A DNA stretch of 64,000 nucleotides from Pohlia nutans (GCA_022496805.1 CM040094.1:18437501-18501500); one strand, 5' to 3'; shown: positions 45,701 to 57,687, counted from the stretch's first letter. Numbers and translations are program-made. Notes: generated by a model from the letters alone, not told the origin.

Positions 45701-47529
45701 CTCACAGCTGAAACCTGGCATTGGATACGGAAAATAGCCTGATTTGCAGGCGTGCGTAAATCAATAACGCGGTTGTTCAGTCTTGTGTCTTGTCCTACCC
45801 GCACATACTGAATACCTTCCTGTTCAATCCCGAATCCAATATCCTGTCAGTGTAAATAGATAGCAAAAGCAACTACACCATCACAAGATTGTAGACGAGC
45901 CTACAGCAGTTCTTCAGAAACCCATTTCACTCGACTTTCTTTAAAGTAATGACCCTGCTAAGAAAATTAATCTGTTGACTTCACCCTGGCACTGGTACAG
46001 AACTGTGACCATTCGACAATCGACATACAAAAGAGAATGATATTAGATCCAAAACCTGTTCGCCTTTCTGAAAGTCGACTTCACTTCTAGCAGCATCTTC
46101 AAGGTTGATAGGGAGCTGGACCGCAGCTTTGCTGATGCAGTAAATCTTTGTAACATGTAGTTCAACCTGCAACAAGAATGAACAATGTCTTCCTCTTCAG
46201 AAACTTTAACCCCTAACTGCCCAAGCAGGCGTTTTTGGCCTGATGTACAGATTTCATCCGTATTTTCTCATCCGTCATGCACTTTTTGTGGTGTGATTTT
46301 TTTACTGAATTTTTTATGGGAAGTTAGCTTCATGTATGTGTGATTCGATCGAAAAGGAAATAATTTTTGAAAAAATTATGCCTCATTTTGTGTTGTAGTG
46401 TTTCACCGAAAATCTTGAAGATTTTGGTCTAAAAGTGTTCTTGAAGAAAAAAACTATTAAAATCAAGCATCCAAAAAATCTCCAAAAATCACTACACCTA
46501 AAGTACTACATTATAACCCATCACAACAAATTTCATCCACATATTGTCAATATCTTATTCGTAATTGAATTACAAAATAATTTTTTATTTTATGTTTCAA
46601 AATTTATAAAAAAAGATTAGTGATAGCAGTCATAGATCTAACCGTATAGATAGAATCTAAAATTCAAAATGTATAACTTTTATTCATACATCAAGTTCTA
46701 AATATTCATATTAATTGCATTTTATAATGCATCTTTGCAAAACTGCCTAAATTGGACATAGGTGAGGACGTTTAGGGGTTAAGCAGTAAAACTCAAAATT
46801 GATACCCCCTCCGTCCCAAAGTTATTGTCATGTTTGAAAGTCATGTTTGAAAGTGCTTTTTTAAGTAGGTAAAAAAAAAACTTCCTTGTGGCTAATTTTA
46901 TTTAGGTTGCAATGAACACATGCAATGTTCTTCAATCATTCTAGTGACATAATTTGGAACCTTTTTTAATCATGTTTCTTACAATATGATCAATGAAATT
47001 GGCTCAAAGCAATACCAAGCAAACAAGTTGGACAATAACTTTGGGACGGAGGGAGTACAAGGATCAGAATTAAAATTCTGTGACCCGAACATACCGGTTG
47101 GGAGGTCCCCTCCACGGGCTTAGGCGGAACAATCACCACACCTTCAACGTCAACGATGCTCTCTTTGTTCAGCTTAGTGACAAACTTGATCATGCCCTTG
47201 CTCACCACGTTCTCCTTCACCGCGACGACACATTGGACAGTATGACCCGCCTCTCTGACAACCAAGAAGCCCAAACTGCCTTTACCACGAACGGTGTGCA
47301 CTCTTCCTCGCACCAACACAGTCTGTCCCGCATGATCTCCATCTAAATCACCAACCTTCGACCACGCTCTCCCACTCTTCTCTTTGCTCTGCAAATTCTC
47401 CATGACAACATCGCCATAACTCCCTGCCAGAGGGTCCTCCTCCTCCGCATTCAGTTGCAGCGCTGCCATCTTCTTGGCCTCATTCTTCTTCTCCAGTTTC
47501 GCCAGTTTGGCTTTCTCCTTCTTGCTCAT
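42723..47529 (-). CDS. cytosolic aspartyl-tRNA synthetase (class IIb)
   Basis: Ten exons are seen: 47529-47095, 46166-46056, 45843-45706, 45478-45188, 45022-44912, 44762-44709, about 44614-44525, 44324-44209, 44073-43959 and 42849-42723, about 528 residues. It has a Lys-rich N-terminal extension ([19 protein letters not shown]) typical of eukaryotic cytosolic AspRS, an OB-fold anticodon domain ([20 protein letters not shown]), then the catalytic core with [27 protein letters not shown], motif 2 [39 protein letters not shown] and motif 3 [11 protein letters not shown] ending in [10 protein letters not shown]. It charges tRNA-Asp in the cytosol. The chosen ATG gives the extension; an upstream acceptor-like TTGTGCAG could mean a 5' exon. 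The exon 6 to 7 join does not keep frame with simple GT-AG sites, which needs transcript data. TTAA and Stowaway MITEs sit in its introns. Confidence 0.92.
42959..43196 (+). mobile_element. TTAA element, family G2, in AspRS last intron (first of two)
   Basis: TTAA-CCCTGTAAGGACCAAG and CTTGGTCCTTAAAGGG-TTAA bracket a standard G2 interior (ATTGCATGTGTTGACCAAAA). Confidence 0.85.
43193..43421 (+). mobile_element. TTAA element, family G2, in AspRS last intron (second of two)
   Basis: It shares TTAA 43193-43196 with the first. The left terminus is degraded (CACCTACATGTACTTTTAAA) and the right one reads CTCGGTCCTTTAGAGG-TTAA. Confidence 0.8.
46206..46782 (+). mobile_element. TTAA element, family J copy 1, in AspRS intron 1
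   Basis: TTAA-CCCCTAACTGCCC and GGACGTTTAGGGG-TTAA bracket 577 bp. A CAGGC / GCCTG stem lies just inside the left end. A worn reverse copy is at about 53460-53915. Confidence 0.85.
46805..47055. mobile_element. Stowaway-like MITE, copy 3, in AspRS intron 1
   Basis: CCCCTCCGTCCCAAAGTTATTG and AATAACTTTGGGACGGAGGG between TA dinucleotides. The interior matches the copies at 10942 and 12180. It ends about 40 bp from the exon 1 donor. Confidence 0.92.
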
Positions 47530-47611
47530 CTGTGGAGCCTCCACCTGCACAATCCGCACCAATATCAACTCCACCGGCTCCAGATCGCTTAGACCTTCAC
47601 AAATTCCCGGC

Positions 47612-47832
47612 TTAACCCCTAAAGGACCATAAGGCCACCAGGTGGCTCCTGTTTTTTAGTGGTTTTGAGTCGTCTTATATAGATTCATTTTTATTTTTAA
47701 TTCAACATACGTAATATTCTTCACTGATTCTAGTGATGTAAAATTTGGTCCCATTCAAGTTATAATTTTCACAATATGATTGTTTACACTTGTCATTTGA
47801 AAACTATGAATCCTTGGTCCTTTAGGGGTTAA
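47612..47832 (-). mobile_element. TTAA element, family G2 (reverse), just upstream of AspRS
   Basis: TTAA-CCCCTAAAGGACCA at the left and TTGGTCCTTTAGGGG-TTAA at the right. A perfect GCCACC-A-GGTGGC hairpin lies just inside the left end. It starts about 80 bp upstream of the AspRS start codon, within the likely promoter or 5' UTR. Confidence 0.9.
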
Positions 47833-48008
47833 CACAACAACCTTGCACGTGCAGTCACTGGACATAAGTTTTGCCACCCCCTCACCTTGTAACAACAAAT
47901 TGCACCATTTTCCAAAATGCACTATAAATTCATAAGTGGTTCTAAATTTTTTGAGTGCATACTTGACATGTGTGCAAAATCTTGTGGCCAAATCATTCTT
48001 GAATGTGA

Positions 48009-48437
48009 AGAGAATAGAAAATTGGAAAATGGTGTAATTAGCTGTAAGGCGAGGGGGGTGGCAAAACTTGACTGTACATGGACAAAGCCTTCAAAATTGA
48101 CAATCGCAACAAATCATGTTACGCAGAAGGATCATTGCAGATTGCGAAAGGATTAGTTCAGGATTAATATAATGCAACTTCTCACAGAGCACACAAAACC
48201 CTCAGTTAGGGTTTGTGGTGATAATAGAGAATTGGAAATGGTGCAATTAGCTGTAAGGCGAGGGGGGTGGCAAAACTTATGTCCACAAGGACAGAGCCCT
48301 CAAAATTGACAATCGCAACAAATCATGTTGCGCAGAAGGACCATTGCAGATTGCGAAAGCTACACAGGATTAGTTCAGAATTAATATAATGCAAGTTCTC
48401 ACAGAGCACACAAAACCCTCAGTTAGGGTTTAGGGTT
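48009..48437. repeat. tandem duplication of about 215 bp upstream of AspRS
   Basis: Two units share AATTAGCTGTAAGGCGAGG, GGGGTGGCAAAACTT, CAAAATTGACAATCGCAACA, CATTGCAGATTGCGAAAG, TTAATATAATGCAA and ACAAAACCCTCAGTTAGGGT. Confidence 0.85.
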
Positions 48438-48508
48438 TTCATTTACATGTTGCGCGCTGTCAAGCTCCATCTCTCCGCAGTTCGCAGAAGAATCTATCTC
48501 CGGTGCCT

Positions 48509-48760
48509 GTTCGTCACAAATTCGCGGTTAAACAATCTCGCTCGCATGCAAAATTGACACAGCCAGAAAAGGTCAAGTCACACAAACAGAGAGATACGAA
48601 TTACACGATCATTACGGATTGCGAACACGACACAGCATTAGGTCAAAACCAACAGCAAAAGACACAATGCAAGAAAATCGTACTGGGTAACGTACATCCA
48701 CTCGGCAAAACCTGAAAAGATCGACTCCACTTCACGAAAAAAGTCCTGGATCATCCAGCA
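48509..48760. repeat. upstream repeat R, copy next to AspRS
   Basis: Collinear with 22336-22695 upstream of GID8, including CGTCACAAATTCGCGGTTAA, TTACGGATTGCGAACACGAC and AAAAGATCGACTCCACTTCA. It lies about 1-1.2 kb upstream of the AspRS start, in the same orientation relative to the gene as the copy near GID8. Confidence 0.8.
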
Positions 48761-49649
48761 AGCGGAGGAGAAGGCCCTAAATTTTACCGACCAACGGTCG
48801 CGCGACAGTACATCACGATCCTTTAGGTTCGCCTTCGGTCGACCAACGGTCGTACAACAGTATTTCCCCACGCACATGAATGGAGGGCTGCCAGCATATC
48901 TATTATATTAAATACACAGTGTCACGACCCCTGTCACCAAATCGGTCACGTTTTCATCCAAATTTTTCATCCATCAATTATCATCCAATATCTCATCATA
49001 CATCATTTTCATCCATTTTCATTCATTTGCCTGTTTTGTAAACTATTTTCATCTATAATCACGTTTTTCAATTTCTTTCAATCAACATTCTTTGCATTGG
49101 AGTCCATGTTTCTTGATCATGTTTATTTAGTTTTGTGTTGCATTGCAACATGAGATTTACTAGTAATGTGAGAGAACACATTCAAAATTCAACGAGTGTA
49201 GAAAAAAGTAATATCCGACCATTTTAATAAAATGAAACTAGTGAATTATTTATATAAGTATAAAACTCAAATTTACTATTATTAAAATATTCAAACAATA
49301 TTATAACAATGTAATGATGCAATATTGGTATTAAATACTTATTTGTAATATTACATGAAGGTGATGGATTCTTATCTTCACTACGAGAAGTATTGTTTGT
49401 ACACTCTCTTCCTATAACTTACTACAAGAAAACATAACATTCCAGAGTACTAACGAGGTAATCTTCCAAATTTTAACCTTGAAATGTCGCTTAGTTTAAC
49501 TCTGAAACATTCTTCGCCTCATAGTAGGGCAACCCACTAAAGGCATCTTCCTAATTTCATAATTTGGACAACCAGAAATGAAAAAATAAAAATAAAAGAA
49601 AAAACTTCAGAATCCCAACAATCACGGTCTGGTTTTGGTACACCCCCCT
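48761..49649. other. intergenic DNA, no gene seen
   Basis: AT-rich. A CGACCAACGGTCG palindrome occurs twice (48789-48801 and 48840-48852), and TTTTCATCCA-type words are scattered through 48951-49020. No exon. Confidence 0.45.
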
Positions 49650-49773
49650 TGGCTTTTTTAGCAGCTTTCCAAAAAACCAATCCTTTCTATTTTTAGTCCA
49701 TAAAATATAAAGTTTTTTTCATTATTCTCTCAAATCTAAGTCCATGGGGCTTAACTTGACGTTTGGGGATTAA
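49650..49773 (+). mobile_element. family H right-end fragment
   Basis: It resembles the right part of the element at 26929-27321 (AGCAGCTTTCC.., CATGGGGCTTAACTTGACG) and ends GTTTGGGGATTAA. The left half is gone. Confidence 0.55.
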
Positions 49774-49941
49774 TTAGTGGTTTTCTTTTCTTATCATTGA
49801 AGCCTTCTTTTTGGACTGGTACAACATGGAGGAAACTACGGACAGGTTCAGCGAATGTGGCTCTGCTCTATGTCTAATAGTAAGCTATGAGTGGGATTAA
49901 TTTGTCATTTGAATATAAACTTGAGTGTTTGAGGTATGACC

Positions 49942-50020
49942 ACATGGATGGGATAGTGGGTAAAGAGCATGTATAAGGTAGAGGGCTCTAAACCTGCCAC
50001 AGTTCTAACCCGCACTCTAC
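49942..50020 (+). mobile_element. possible tRNA-derived SINE head
   Basis: An A-box-like TGGGATAGTGG (49949-49959) and a B-box-like AGTTCTAACCC (50001-50011) are spaced about 40 bp apart, as in RNA polymerase III promoters of plant SINEs. The downstream body ends without an obvious tail. No second copy was found in the window. Confidence 0.35.
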
Positions 50021-50525
50021 CAAGGACGAACATTTTGAAATTTTGGATGTACCCATGGTGAAGAGCACCACTTTAGAACCCATGTCATTTCAACTTCAGA
50101 AATTCATAACTAATTTAACCTTTAACTTCCTGAACCATTTTGAGCGCGTTTTGAACCCTGATTTTTTTGGTTAGGGATGCATGTTGCTCAAACTTATATA
50201 GTTCACTTATTTTCAAAATCAACCATAAGATCTTGTAGATATGCAAGTCACCTTCATCTTTACAAAGTTTGGTGTCAATCCGAGTTATAGGTTGTTTGGA
50301 TGGGACATAAAAGTGAAGGGTACTCCAAGAAATACATTCTTTTCTCACTGCTGAAAAGGAGCTTTGACCGACTCTCTTGGGCACATAATATTTTAGAAAG
50401 TTGGCATCTTCTTTTCATTATGAAGATAATTAAGTTCCCTACGCATAACAACAAGTTTTGTATTTTTAGGATAAAAAATGAGTGAGAAAAAGGCCTTGAC
50501 ATGACATCCACATACTTAAACGTTC
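50021..50525. other. intergenic DNA, no gene seen
   Basis: Frames on both strands between 50115 and 50511 have no domain or splice support. Confidence 0.4.
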
Positions 50526-51572
50526 ATGCTAGAGATGCCGGGTGTCGATGAATTTTGCACCCGCAACCCTCACCTCGAAGGACAAGAGGTGTTTGGGTCA
50601 CTCAAGCAGAAGCCCGACGTGCCACTTGGAGCTGATGGTGAGTCTCACATGTCGGATACTGTGAATTACTCCTGGCCTCGAGCTCGGCCTCGAGCATCAA
50701 AAAGAGCCGCTTTGGCTCTACGGGCCCCTCTCCCCGTCATAGCCAAAGAAAGCGATGTGGACGCCAAAGAGGTGGATGCAACGCTTGGGGTTGATGCCGC
50801 ATCACCAGCTCTAGAAGGTGGAATTCTTCGGGTTACATTTGTCATCGAGACCAAGGTGAATGAGAGGACTTGGCACATTGCAACGGTCCCCAAAGAATCT
50901 TCCAAGGCGTGCTGGGCCCAGAGAGAAGTGACAAAGAAGAAATGTTCCGCAAAGTTTGTACGGAATGCCAACAGTAACCATGTTCCAATATACACTGGTG
51001 AATGGCTCAAGTTGAGGGTGGGTAGGGAAGTGACCATTCAATTCTTCTTCTGCTCCGAAAATATTGAGAGGTGTGTGAAGGGAACACGACGTAAGTAGGT
51101 GACTCACTATTCCAAAAGAAAGTCAAGGCCGCCCATCTTTGATGACTGGCCTATGAAGCTAGGCACAAACCTGAAGCGGAACAAGATTCGAGCCCTAGAA
51201 GTAACCGACTTCCAGCTGCCCCAAAAGGAGCAAGTACCGCCAAAGAGGTTCTTCTCGACCACACCTCTTCCACACGATTTATTTGCTATCCCTATTCCAG
51301 AGAATGCCGACGAATATCCTCGCATGCAGAAGTCCAAAAGAATTCGACGTCGAACCAATGTTCCAACCAACAAGCAACGTCTCACTGAGTTCATTGATGT
51401 TTGTGCTTATGATGAAATGGATGGATGTATGCATGTGTCGATGTGTGGGTATGTAGGTGTAGAGGTATATGGGTTTTTTTCTAATTTATCATATTCAGCA
51501 CCTAGTCAAATTATAGTAACTGGTCAAATTATAGTAACTAGTCAAATTACTCTTTTGTACAACCAGACTTGA
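50526..51572 (+). pseudogene. orphan reading frame split by one in-frame stop
   Basis: ATG at 50526 opens 190 codons to a TAG at 51096-51098. The same frame continues open for 157 further codons to 51572, so about 348 codons contain one stop. The sequence is GC-richer and more protein-like than its surroundings: an Ala/Asp-rich N-terminal part, a central region (ILRVTFVIETKVNERTWHIA, then WLKLRVGREVTIQFFFC) and a basic C-terminal part (KRIRRRTNVPTNKQRL). No family was recognised. A GTAAGT sits at the stop (CGAC|GTAAGTAGG), so the TAG could lie in an intron. Alternatives: a young nonsense-mutated gene, a two-exon gene, or domesticated transposon sequence. Confidence 0.35.
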
Positions 51573-53459
51573 GTTTTTTATAAAAGTGATTAAAAATCGT
51601 GTTAATAGGTAATAATCTTGTCATTTTAATTCAATACTGTTGACTATACTCTTTTGGCCAATCATTCCAAAATTCATAAATCATTGAGTTATTTTGAATT
51701 TTTAAGGTATCTAGGCACAATATTCAAAAAAAGAATTTAAGTACATTTTAACATAGATATTTGATCAAAATTTATGAATGTCATTCAAGTTTCATGATCT
51801 ACAACTTTCATTTGTATGACAACTTCAAAAAATGAATTACTTATTCTATACTTTTGAACGTTGCCTAATAATACTTACCTGCAGTATTAATGGTAATCAA
51901 CACAAAATTACATTTGGAAATCACTAAAAAAAAATAGCATGATTTATGTTCCTAATAATTTGTTTGCAGTCAATTACGATACCTAATAATACCCACATGC
52001 ATTATTATCACAAGACAATGCTTGTGATACCACTAGACGATGCTTATGATACCACAAGACGATACTTGTGGTTAGGAAAGGAAGTCTTCACTTTCAATTA
52101 TTTGCAGCACTGCTGTCTCTCGTATTTTGGATATTCTAGAAACCAAAACGGAGAAAGGACATCCTGCCATTCTCACAATTTTACATGAAGTTTAGAACTT
52201 GAATGAAAACAAATGGAATAGAAAGGAGCCTATTGTTGCAAGATTGTTTCGAAATAATAGCATACGTAAGATATGAAGCTTCTTGCGGCAGTAGAGAAGT
52301 TGATCCTGCAAGTTGAACGCCGACATACCTAGATTATCAAGAACTCAACACAACGGTGGTTATACGAGGCTCGAGAGGGGACAATTGTTTAAGTGCGTGA
52401 CAGAGGTTGAACATGTCCAGATTTACACCATTCATAATTTCTGTGGCTTTGTTGTGAACAAGGTCTAAGAATTCGGGCCTACTGCCCTATACTTCTAGGG
52501 CATACTCTCACACTCTCTCTCATACTAAGGTCTTCAATCCAAAATCCGCGGATGGTGTAAATCTTAATGAACCGCGTGCATTTTGGTATAAGGAATGTGC
52601 ACTTCATCGCTTAGAGTTTACAATTAACAGTGTGTGAATGTGTGCCTTCACGGAACTATCTATCACCAAATGCTTCTTTATGGTAGAGCACTGTAAAGAG
52701 TAAAAATTTAGATGTGACTGTTAGTGTTGTACAGACCACACGTATATTGACCAGTGAAAGAGCTGAAAACTTTAAGAATATGGTGAAGGAGGAGATGGAT
52801 AATCGACTTCTACACCGATTTAATTGTGCTTCCCACATTGTCATGGTGAACATTCATTTCCTGTTGAATATTTACATTGTTGTGATTTTTACATATCCAA
52901 CTAGTCTTTTTTGGTCTTACAATCTTCTTATGTGCAAAGAGATTGGTGTAAGCTCAAAGATGGACTTATCGTATTAACTTGTATTGTGAGGCACTTCGCA
53001 AAATGCAAATTTCCGATAGGTAATATCTTCAATGAAGCACTCTTGAGGGCTCTTCTTGAAATCTCTCTAAGAAATATATTCTTGAAAGGTACGACATCAT
53101 CCACATCTTGAAGCATTATTAAGGAATTTTCTTGAAAAACTTGAATATGAGGGAGTAAAGAATGCAAGACATGCCACTAATTTTGCCTTCAAGTGTAGTA
53201 TATGACCTTGAACTTGTATAGAAGAATAAGAAAGAACAAGAAAAGTTCCCAAGGCTAAGAAATGGTCTTGACAATTTACTAGACGATGCTTAAATTCAAG
53301 TAATGATTGAGAAGTCACGAGAAAAGAGGATAGACTATTTGCATTCTGACCTAAATCCATATTTTATTGTACTTTAACTATGTGTCTTTAATTTAGGTCT
53401 ATAAGATTATACAATTTAATGGTTTAATTCGTTGTCTACTTAAAGATTTCTTATAATAT
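51573..53459. other. intergenic DNA, possible unidentified exon scraps
   Basis: Plus-strand stretches around 52714-52860 (SERAENFKNMVKEEMDNRLL) and 53100-53350 look weakly protein-like but were not recognised and are not continuous. A CAAATTATAGTAACT unit is repeated at 51508-51555. Confidence 0.35.
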
Positions 53460-53915
53460 GTTGGACTATCCATAGATTTCTTTTAATATGTTGGACTATA
53501 ATAGATTCTGTCCATATGGTTAGATCTATGATTGCTATCACGTAGATATTTTTGTATGATCTTTGAAACTTAAAATTCAAAATCCTTTTGTAGTTCGCTT
53601 GTGAAAACGATATTAACAATCTGTGGATAAAATTTGTTGTAATGGGTTGAAATGTGATATTCTAAGCGGAGTGATTTTTGGTGAATCATTGAAATATTCT
53701 AAGATCTTAGAAATTTTTGGTAAATCACTGCAACATGAAATGAGGCATAATTTTTTCACAAATCATCTTCTTTCTAATCAGTTCACACATGCATGAAACT
53801 AACTTCCCATAAAATATATAGTAATAATTCTACACTGCAAAAAAAATGCATGACTGATGAGAAAACGTGGATGAAATCTGTACATCGTCCAAAAAATAGA
53901 CGCTTAGGCAGTTAG
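53460..53915 (-). mobile_element. family J element, reverse and degraded
   Basis: Reverse matches to 46206-46782 run in order: GTTAGATCTATGATTGCTAT, TCTGTGGATAAAATTTGTTG, the CATGAAACTAACTTCCCATA block, the GATGAGAAAACGTGGATGAA block, and a CAGTTAGACG-like left end. The TTAA termini are lost. Confidence 0.65.
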
Positions 53916-54348
53916 ACGTTCCATACATGCTTTGTACGTTAAAAATTGAAAGGAGTTGGAGTAGTCCACAATAGATTGGAATACATACATTAATAGAACA
54001 TGAACAAGAGAACACAATCCAGAAAAATATAACAACATAACAAACTATTAGTTTTTTTTTTATTTTTTATCTAATATAGGAGCCAAAAAATTAGTCTCAT
54101 AAATGTATTATAATTAATATAACGTGCTAAAATAAATGGTAATTTAGAAGTATTTCAAATAATAGGGTGTATTAAATTACAAAATATTAGGTGAATAGCA
54201 CCCCATAAAATACCCCCCATTCTTAGGTATATACTAAACTTGTAAGCTAGTGACTTCCTCGAGCAGTAAAGCTAAAATACTTGATTTTTGGGCGTTTGAC
54301 CAAAAATCAAGCATAATATGGTTGATTGGGCACTTAGGGGCTAAAGGG
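53916..54348. other. fragment of family E plus other transposon scraps
   Basis: 53935-54050 matches family E (CGTTAAAAATTGAAAGGAGT, GAGAACACAATCC). Near 54330 GGGCACTTAGGGGCTAA looks like the right end of another TTAA element. Confidence 0.5.
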
Positions 54349-54678
54349 TGAATCCCTAAACATCCCAGCATCCAGAAATTGGATCATGAACATATTAAAA
54401 TCTTTGTAACTTTCTCATACAATCTTAGATGACTTTTATCCAAGTTACTTTTGCAAACCTAATAAATTCTCTACCAATTAAAGTAAATCTCTTGTGATGG
54501 GGAGATGTTGATAATATTGGAGAGGCCTCGAACTGCAAGTATGTCAAATTTGTTGGATAGATTTTATGCTTGCAATGGTCCTTTCATGTACACTTCATGT
54601 GCATGTGAGCCATACTAATATCTATTTTAGATGCTAACATCTACTTGTGTTCAAAGGGTCTGTACGTTTAGGGGTTAA
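54349..54678 (+). mobile_element. TTAA element, family D copy 2
   Basis: The left end TGAATCCCTAAACATCCCAG is mutated. The right end TGTACGTTTAGGGG-TTAA is intact. An ATCCA / TGGAT hairpin lies near the left end. It is 330 bp, longer than the 213-bp copy at 9156, with GATGGGGAG.TGTTGATAATA and GTTGGATAGATTTTATGCTT in common. Confidence 0.8.
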
Positions 54679-55427
54679 CCCTTTAGTGCCCAGGGTATTG
54701 TAGCTGGGTGCGCTGGATTTCAGTGGATTTTTTCACTATGATTAAAACTATGAGAAATCGAATGGATTAAATTAGAAAGTAACCATACAATTTTATTCTC
54801 AACTGGAGTGGAGACATTTTTCTGAAATTAAAGAATCATCCAACGGTGGGATTGGAAGATTATAGTATGTATTTGAACTGATTAATGCACACTCAAAAAC
54901 GACATTTTGGAGGGTGTGTGATTTCAAAGTTAAATAGAGTTTGGGTAAAATTTTCAAATTTTTTTAGAATGGACTCATACATTGTTCTTGTGAATTTTAT
55001 AAGTGACAGTGACATATCCACTTATGGTTTAGGACAATATTTTATACGTTGAAAATTGAAAGGAGTTGGTACATTATTCAAGATCAGATTACACACACTG
55101 ATGGAAGATGAACAAGAGAGCACAATCCAAAAAAAAAAAACAAGATAACAAACTTCCAAACACAAGAAATACCGCAACGTAAATGTGTCGTATTTGTAAG
55201 TATTTATTGTATTTTCAAGTATTTGCGGTATTTTCACATTTTGTTCATAGGTATTTAAATAGTTGCACAACTCGAAATTGAAAATTTCTTTTTCAAGAAA
55301 ATGTATATTATGCATCTTCAAATCTGAACTTCACAATACAAAATCTAATTGTTCACGGATTTCCTGTTATTTGCATTTTCGACACTCCAGTGACTTGAAT
55401 GTGGTCAGCTGGGCACTGAAGGGATAG
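54675..55427 (+). mobile_element. TTAA element, family E copy 2
   Basis: It shares TTAA 54675-54678 with family D. Termini CCCTTTAGTGCCCAG and CTGGGCACTGAAGGG are inverted repeats with one mismatch; the right TTAA has decayed. It is collinear with 39866-40676. Confidence 0.85.
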
Positions 55428-55802
55428 CATGGATAGCATGTGTAGTACTACAGACTAATCTTCTATTCATTCACAATCGACTTCCAATACCATTCCAAGA
55501 CAGTCAATATTGATATGGGGTCGGTATCATTGATTTCGTATCCTAACCATGATATCATGACAAACGCCTGGGCGGGCACTTCAAATCCAACCGGGTGCAA
55601 TCTCCCGCCAAGCCACGTTACCAATGCTGTGCTGTAATTCCGAGACACGTAGACTCACCACGTAAGGCGATGCACACTTCCGCTCTCAACTGTGACGACG
55701 TGTGACCTCTCGAATGTCCCTGTTTACACTCTTCACTCATACTTCGGAATGTAATGTCCGGTGATGACGTTCAGCTTCCTTTGAGGACTCACTTACTATA
55801 TA

Positions 55803-55918
55803 GGGTTACGCACTGGAACGAGTACGTAACCCCATGTTACTGCACCAGCGCTCGAGGGCGGCAGCCCGAGTGCCGGTGCAGTAACGTGGGGCAACGCACG
55901 CGTTCCAATGCGTAACCC
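55803..55918. repeat. 116-bp GC-rich imperfect palindrome
   Basis: GGGTTACGCACTGGAACG at the left pairs with CGTTCCAATGCGTAACCC at the right, and an inner TGTTACTGCACC / GGTGCAGTAAC pair follows, to a centre near CTCGAGGGCGGCAGCCCGAG. It may be a foldback MITE. No clear target duplication was seen. Confidence 0.75.
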
Positions 55919-56561
55919 GGCGTTAAGCTAGAGTTCCCAAACATGGGAGCGTGCATCTTCAGCGTTATGCTTGGTAACGGTGCACTGCACTGTTAAGCTC
56001 TCTTGAGTGCAGTAACAGGATGTTAGAGTACAGGATTCCTTAAGGGAATTTCAACAAAGTGCTTAATGCAAATACTACTGCACCTACTGTAGATACAACC
56101 GCACTTAACAGGTTTCAATTCTGACCCCGCAACATCCGAAAGATGCTCATTCCCATTCATTTCCACCAAGTCCGACCTCAAAATGACCAAATCTGCACCG
56201 GTTCTGAGTGTGTTTCTGAAAACCCTAAAAATGCAACTTTCATGCAGCCGTACAGTTTCAATTGCGACATTTTCTTACTCCGGGTTCCAAATCTTCATTC
56301 CAAACACGTCTGTCTACCTCCTCACAAAATTTCAAGACAAACCCACACTCATACAGTATCCAAAAGTTTCCTTTCTGAGAAATCACGGACCGAAGACAAT
56401 GTTTCCTTCCTCGTGCAAAAGGACTAAAACGGGCACTCAATTGTGGTGCAAATCGAGTGAGATAATTCTTTTTGATATGTCTACAACTATATCTTATCGA
56501 TTCTCCAATCCGTTCTGCGAATCTCGAATGCAATATTGGCAAAAAAATTAATTCCAAAGAC

Positions 56562-56637
56562 AAGGTGCGAAGACAGTCCGGATTCGAACCCATATCGGAC
56601 TCTTACCCTCTCATGGAGGCTATAGTGCAGGCACCTT
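56562..56637 (-). ncRNA. tRNA-like sequence (B-box), degraded tRNA or SINE head
   Basis: On the minus strand GGGTTCGAATCC is an exact B-box/T-loop, preceded by TATAGCCTCCATGAGAGGG, which is roughly A-box-like. Seven bases at each end (AAGGTGC and GCACCTT) can pair 76 nt apart. The T-loop is 13 nt, not 5 nt, from the 3' arm and the T-stem is poor, so this is not a working tRNA. Confidence 0.25.
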
Positions 56638-57345
56638 ACATTATAAGGTAATACATGATTTAACACTTAATTTTTCCTTGCACGTCAATATTAGCATTGG
56701 CCACCTTGAGTGTGTTTTAGTATTTTAATTTTAATTACTTGAGCCCTTATTACGTTTAAGTTCTCTTGCATGTGCTTACTTCAGCTTCGTAATCCATCAG
56801 TCTTTAGGTATTTTTTTGGATGCTTTGCATTTACCTCACGGGTTATCACTTTGCATATTATAGACGAGAGGAGTGCCTGAAGCACTGGACGAATTGAGCA
56901 GTGAGAGCCTGTACAGTACCATAGTGACATGCTATGCACTAGTGTTAGTGTGGGTATTTGAAATCAGATCTAACTATTCGTCTTGTAGTTCGGTTGAAAG
57001 GGGTGTATCACACCTTTGCTCGTTCTAAGTGATCGGAGCAGAGTATTCACTTGTAGCGTGTGAAAACATGGCACTTCTGAGATAAAGGTTGAAGGCATTT
57101 CTGGGATAATTTATGTTTTGTATATAATGATTTCCAGAGTCCAACTTGGAGAGTTTCTGAAGACTGTCATTCATGCCGACTATCCTGAATTTATTGGATA
57201 ACACCAACAATGGTACAGATATTATAACGCTTTGTACACAGTCAAAACGATTCAGTACACAAGGACACTAGCTTTGCAAGAAACTGAATATATTTTACTA
57301 TAAATATAAACAGTACACGCCTTGTACATACCACTAGTACAACGG

Positions 57346-57630
57346 CTACACTCACTCCAAAGCACACTTAACCCCAGCAAGGACGACGCACTTGCTCTAC
57401 ACCACAGTGCGCACTAATTCACAAGAAAACAAGAGAGCTACTACAGAACAGTGTGGGGTACAAGTCCCGCAGAGATTCGTCATTCTCATGATTGCTTGCT
57501 CGTACTGAGCTAGACTGCTTCTACAACTAAGCTAGTCTGCTTCTTGGATATCCGGATAATACTGCTCTAATACCCGGATGACGAGGTACTGATTCAAGTA
57601 TTACGGGTGCTGGACCGGGTAAATCCAACA
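57346..57630 (-). mobile_element. copia element, 3' LTR
   Basis: About 285 bp match 62284-62571 with roughly 13 differences counted by eye (about 95% identity). The sense strand starts TGTTGGATTTACCCGG. The far (R/U5) boundary is uncertain because the two LTRs diverge left of CTACACTCACTCC. A polypurine tract (GAGTGGGAG, minus) adjoins at 57631-57639. Confidence 0.85.
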
Positions 57631-57687
57631 CTCCCACTCAGCACTGTGCTTACTTGAACCAGTACTCCCACTTAAGCACTGTGCTTA

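Larger units (their letters stand above)
55428..57345. other. intergenic DNA with a palindrome and a tRNA-like patch
   Basis: No gene recognised. Frames at 56143-56593 overlap on both strands without a domain. The region up to 57345 borders the copia LTR. 57205-57340 contains a TATAAATATA word and may be an LTR extension. Confidence 0.4.
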
